Assembly (NCBI GenBank): GCA_018667995.1
Contig: JABIQT010000580.1
Span: forward strand, 1-6,374
From: Candidatus Latescibacterota bacterium
Lineage (GTDB): Bacteria; JAAXHH01; JABIQT01
Direction: 5' to 3'
Length of the DNA: 6,374 nucleotides
Shown here piece by piece: positions 6,119 to 6,374 of the stretch. The notes below the pieces were generated by a model that was not told where the DNA came from, searched no databases, and saw only the letters and a list, made by a program, of their open reading frames with translations. Every line of letters begins with the position of its first letter. Position 1 is the first letter of the stretch. The position numbers and the translations under genes are program-made.

Positions 6119-6374
6119 TCAGATCCAGGAATCCAGGGGATTTCCAGACTCCTCCAACGGCAGGGCCACTCGGGCTCCGTTTATATGGGACAATCGTGCG
6201 GCCATAGCCATAGCCATATGGCGTCTGGCGGTCTTTCCCATGCATAATTCATACTCTGGTTGTCGGCCTTCAATCATATCTATCATCGACCGCGCCATCC
6301 TGTTGTGGGCATTGATCCACTTCTGGCCACCGGATACATCCTCGTGGGCGAGCACTTCCCACCGATCATCGACA
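6119..6374 (-). CDS. C-terminal end of a Gfo/Idh/MocA-like oxidoreductase, N-terminus beyond window edge
   Basis: This is an 84-codon open frame entering from the right edge and ending in TGA at 6121-6119. The pattern resembles the C-terminal helix and tail of Gfo/Idh/MocA NAD(P)-dependent oxidoreductases: 'NRMARSMIDMIEGRQPEYEL', then 'ARRHMAMAMAARLSHINGARV', then 'ALPLEESGNPLDSW'. In that family a 'SLPLxxRxHPL' tail after the 'AxxxSxxxGxxV' helix is common. The NAD(P)-binding Rossmann domain and the catalytic residues are outside the window, so substrate (often a sugar or inositol) cannot be stated. A GTG at 6355-6353 is only an internal valine, since the frame stays open upstream to the edge. 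The gene is convergent with clpS, with just 2 bp between stop codons. Assignment rests on a short C-terminal pattern. Confidence 0.72.
   Translation of the reverse strand, partial: VDDRWEVLAHEDVSGGQKWINAHNRMARSMIDMIEGRQPEYELCMGKTARRHMAMAMAARLSHINGARVALPLEESGNPLDSWI

Noticed and set aside
6119-6355. A complete 78-residue gene starting at GTG 6355
   Set aside because: The frame stays open to the window edge and the sequence matches only the C-terminal end of a larger oxidoreductase, so the GTG is an internal valine.

Overview
The window comes from a bacterium of moderate GC content. It carries five protein-coding genes, two of them cut by the window edges. The phylum is uncertain. A duplicated orphan FtsX/MacB-type permease, a REC-SpoIIE phosphatase with a receiver of the kind usually seen on sigma-54 activators, a divergent ClpS and a Gfo/Idh/MocA oxidoreductase together point to Acidobacteriota, Planctomycetota, Gemmatimonadota, Rhodothermota or an uncultured relative. 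None of them fixes the phylum.

Layout: (1) 1-2262, minus strand: a long open frame running off the left edge, the first 754 residues of a duplicated FtsX/MacB-type ABC permease (ADOP family). (2) 2263-2536: a divergent intergenic region with a candidate promoter, a dyad over its -35 box, and an 8-bp direct repeat. (3) 2537-4024, plus strand: an exported alpha/beta-hydrolase of the tripeptidyl aminopeptidase/proline iminopeptidase-like group. Its nucleophile serine is replaced by glycine, while the acid and the histidine remain. (4) 4025-4280: a short gap between convergent genes. It holds an open minus frame with a strong Shine-Dalgarno, but no recognisable gene. (5) 4281-5429, minus strand: a receiver-SpoIIE/PP2C phosphatase response regulator. 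A textbook sigma-54 -24/-12 promoter sits 53 bp upstream of its start. (6) 5430-5822: a region without a confident gene, containing that promoter and a possible promoter for the next gene. (7) 5823-6116, plus strand: a ClpS-family adaptor with the N-degron pocket residues kept and a divergent C-terminal half. (8) 6119-6374, minus strand: the C-terminal end of a Gfo/Idh/MocA-like oxidoreductase, ending 2 bp from the clpS stop codon.

No operon is evident, because neighbouring genes alternate in strand, and no shared pathway can be claimed. The two signals most worth following are the hydrolase without its catalytic serine and the sigma-54 promoter in front of the phosphatase. The promoter also settles that protein's start codon. 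I see no mobile element, CRISPR array, tRNA, rRNA or convincing intrinsic terminator.
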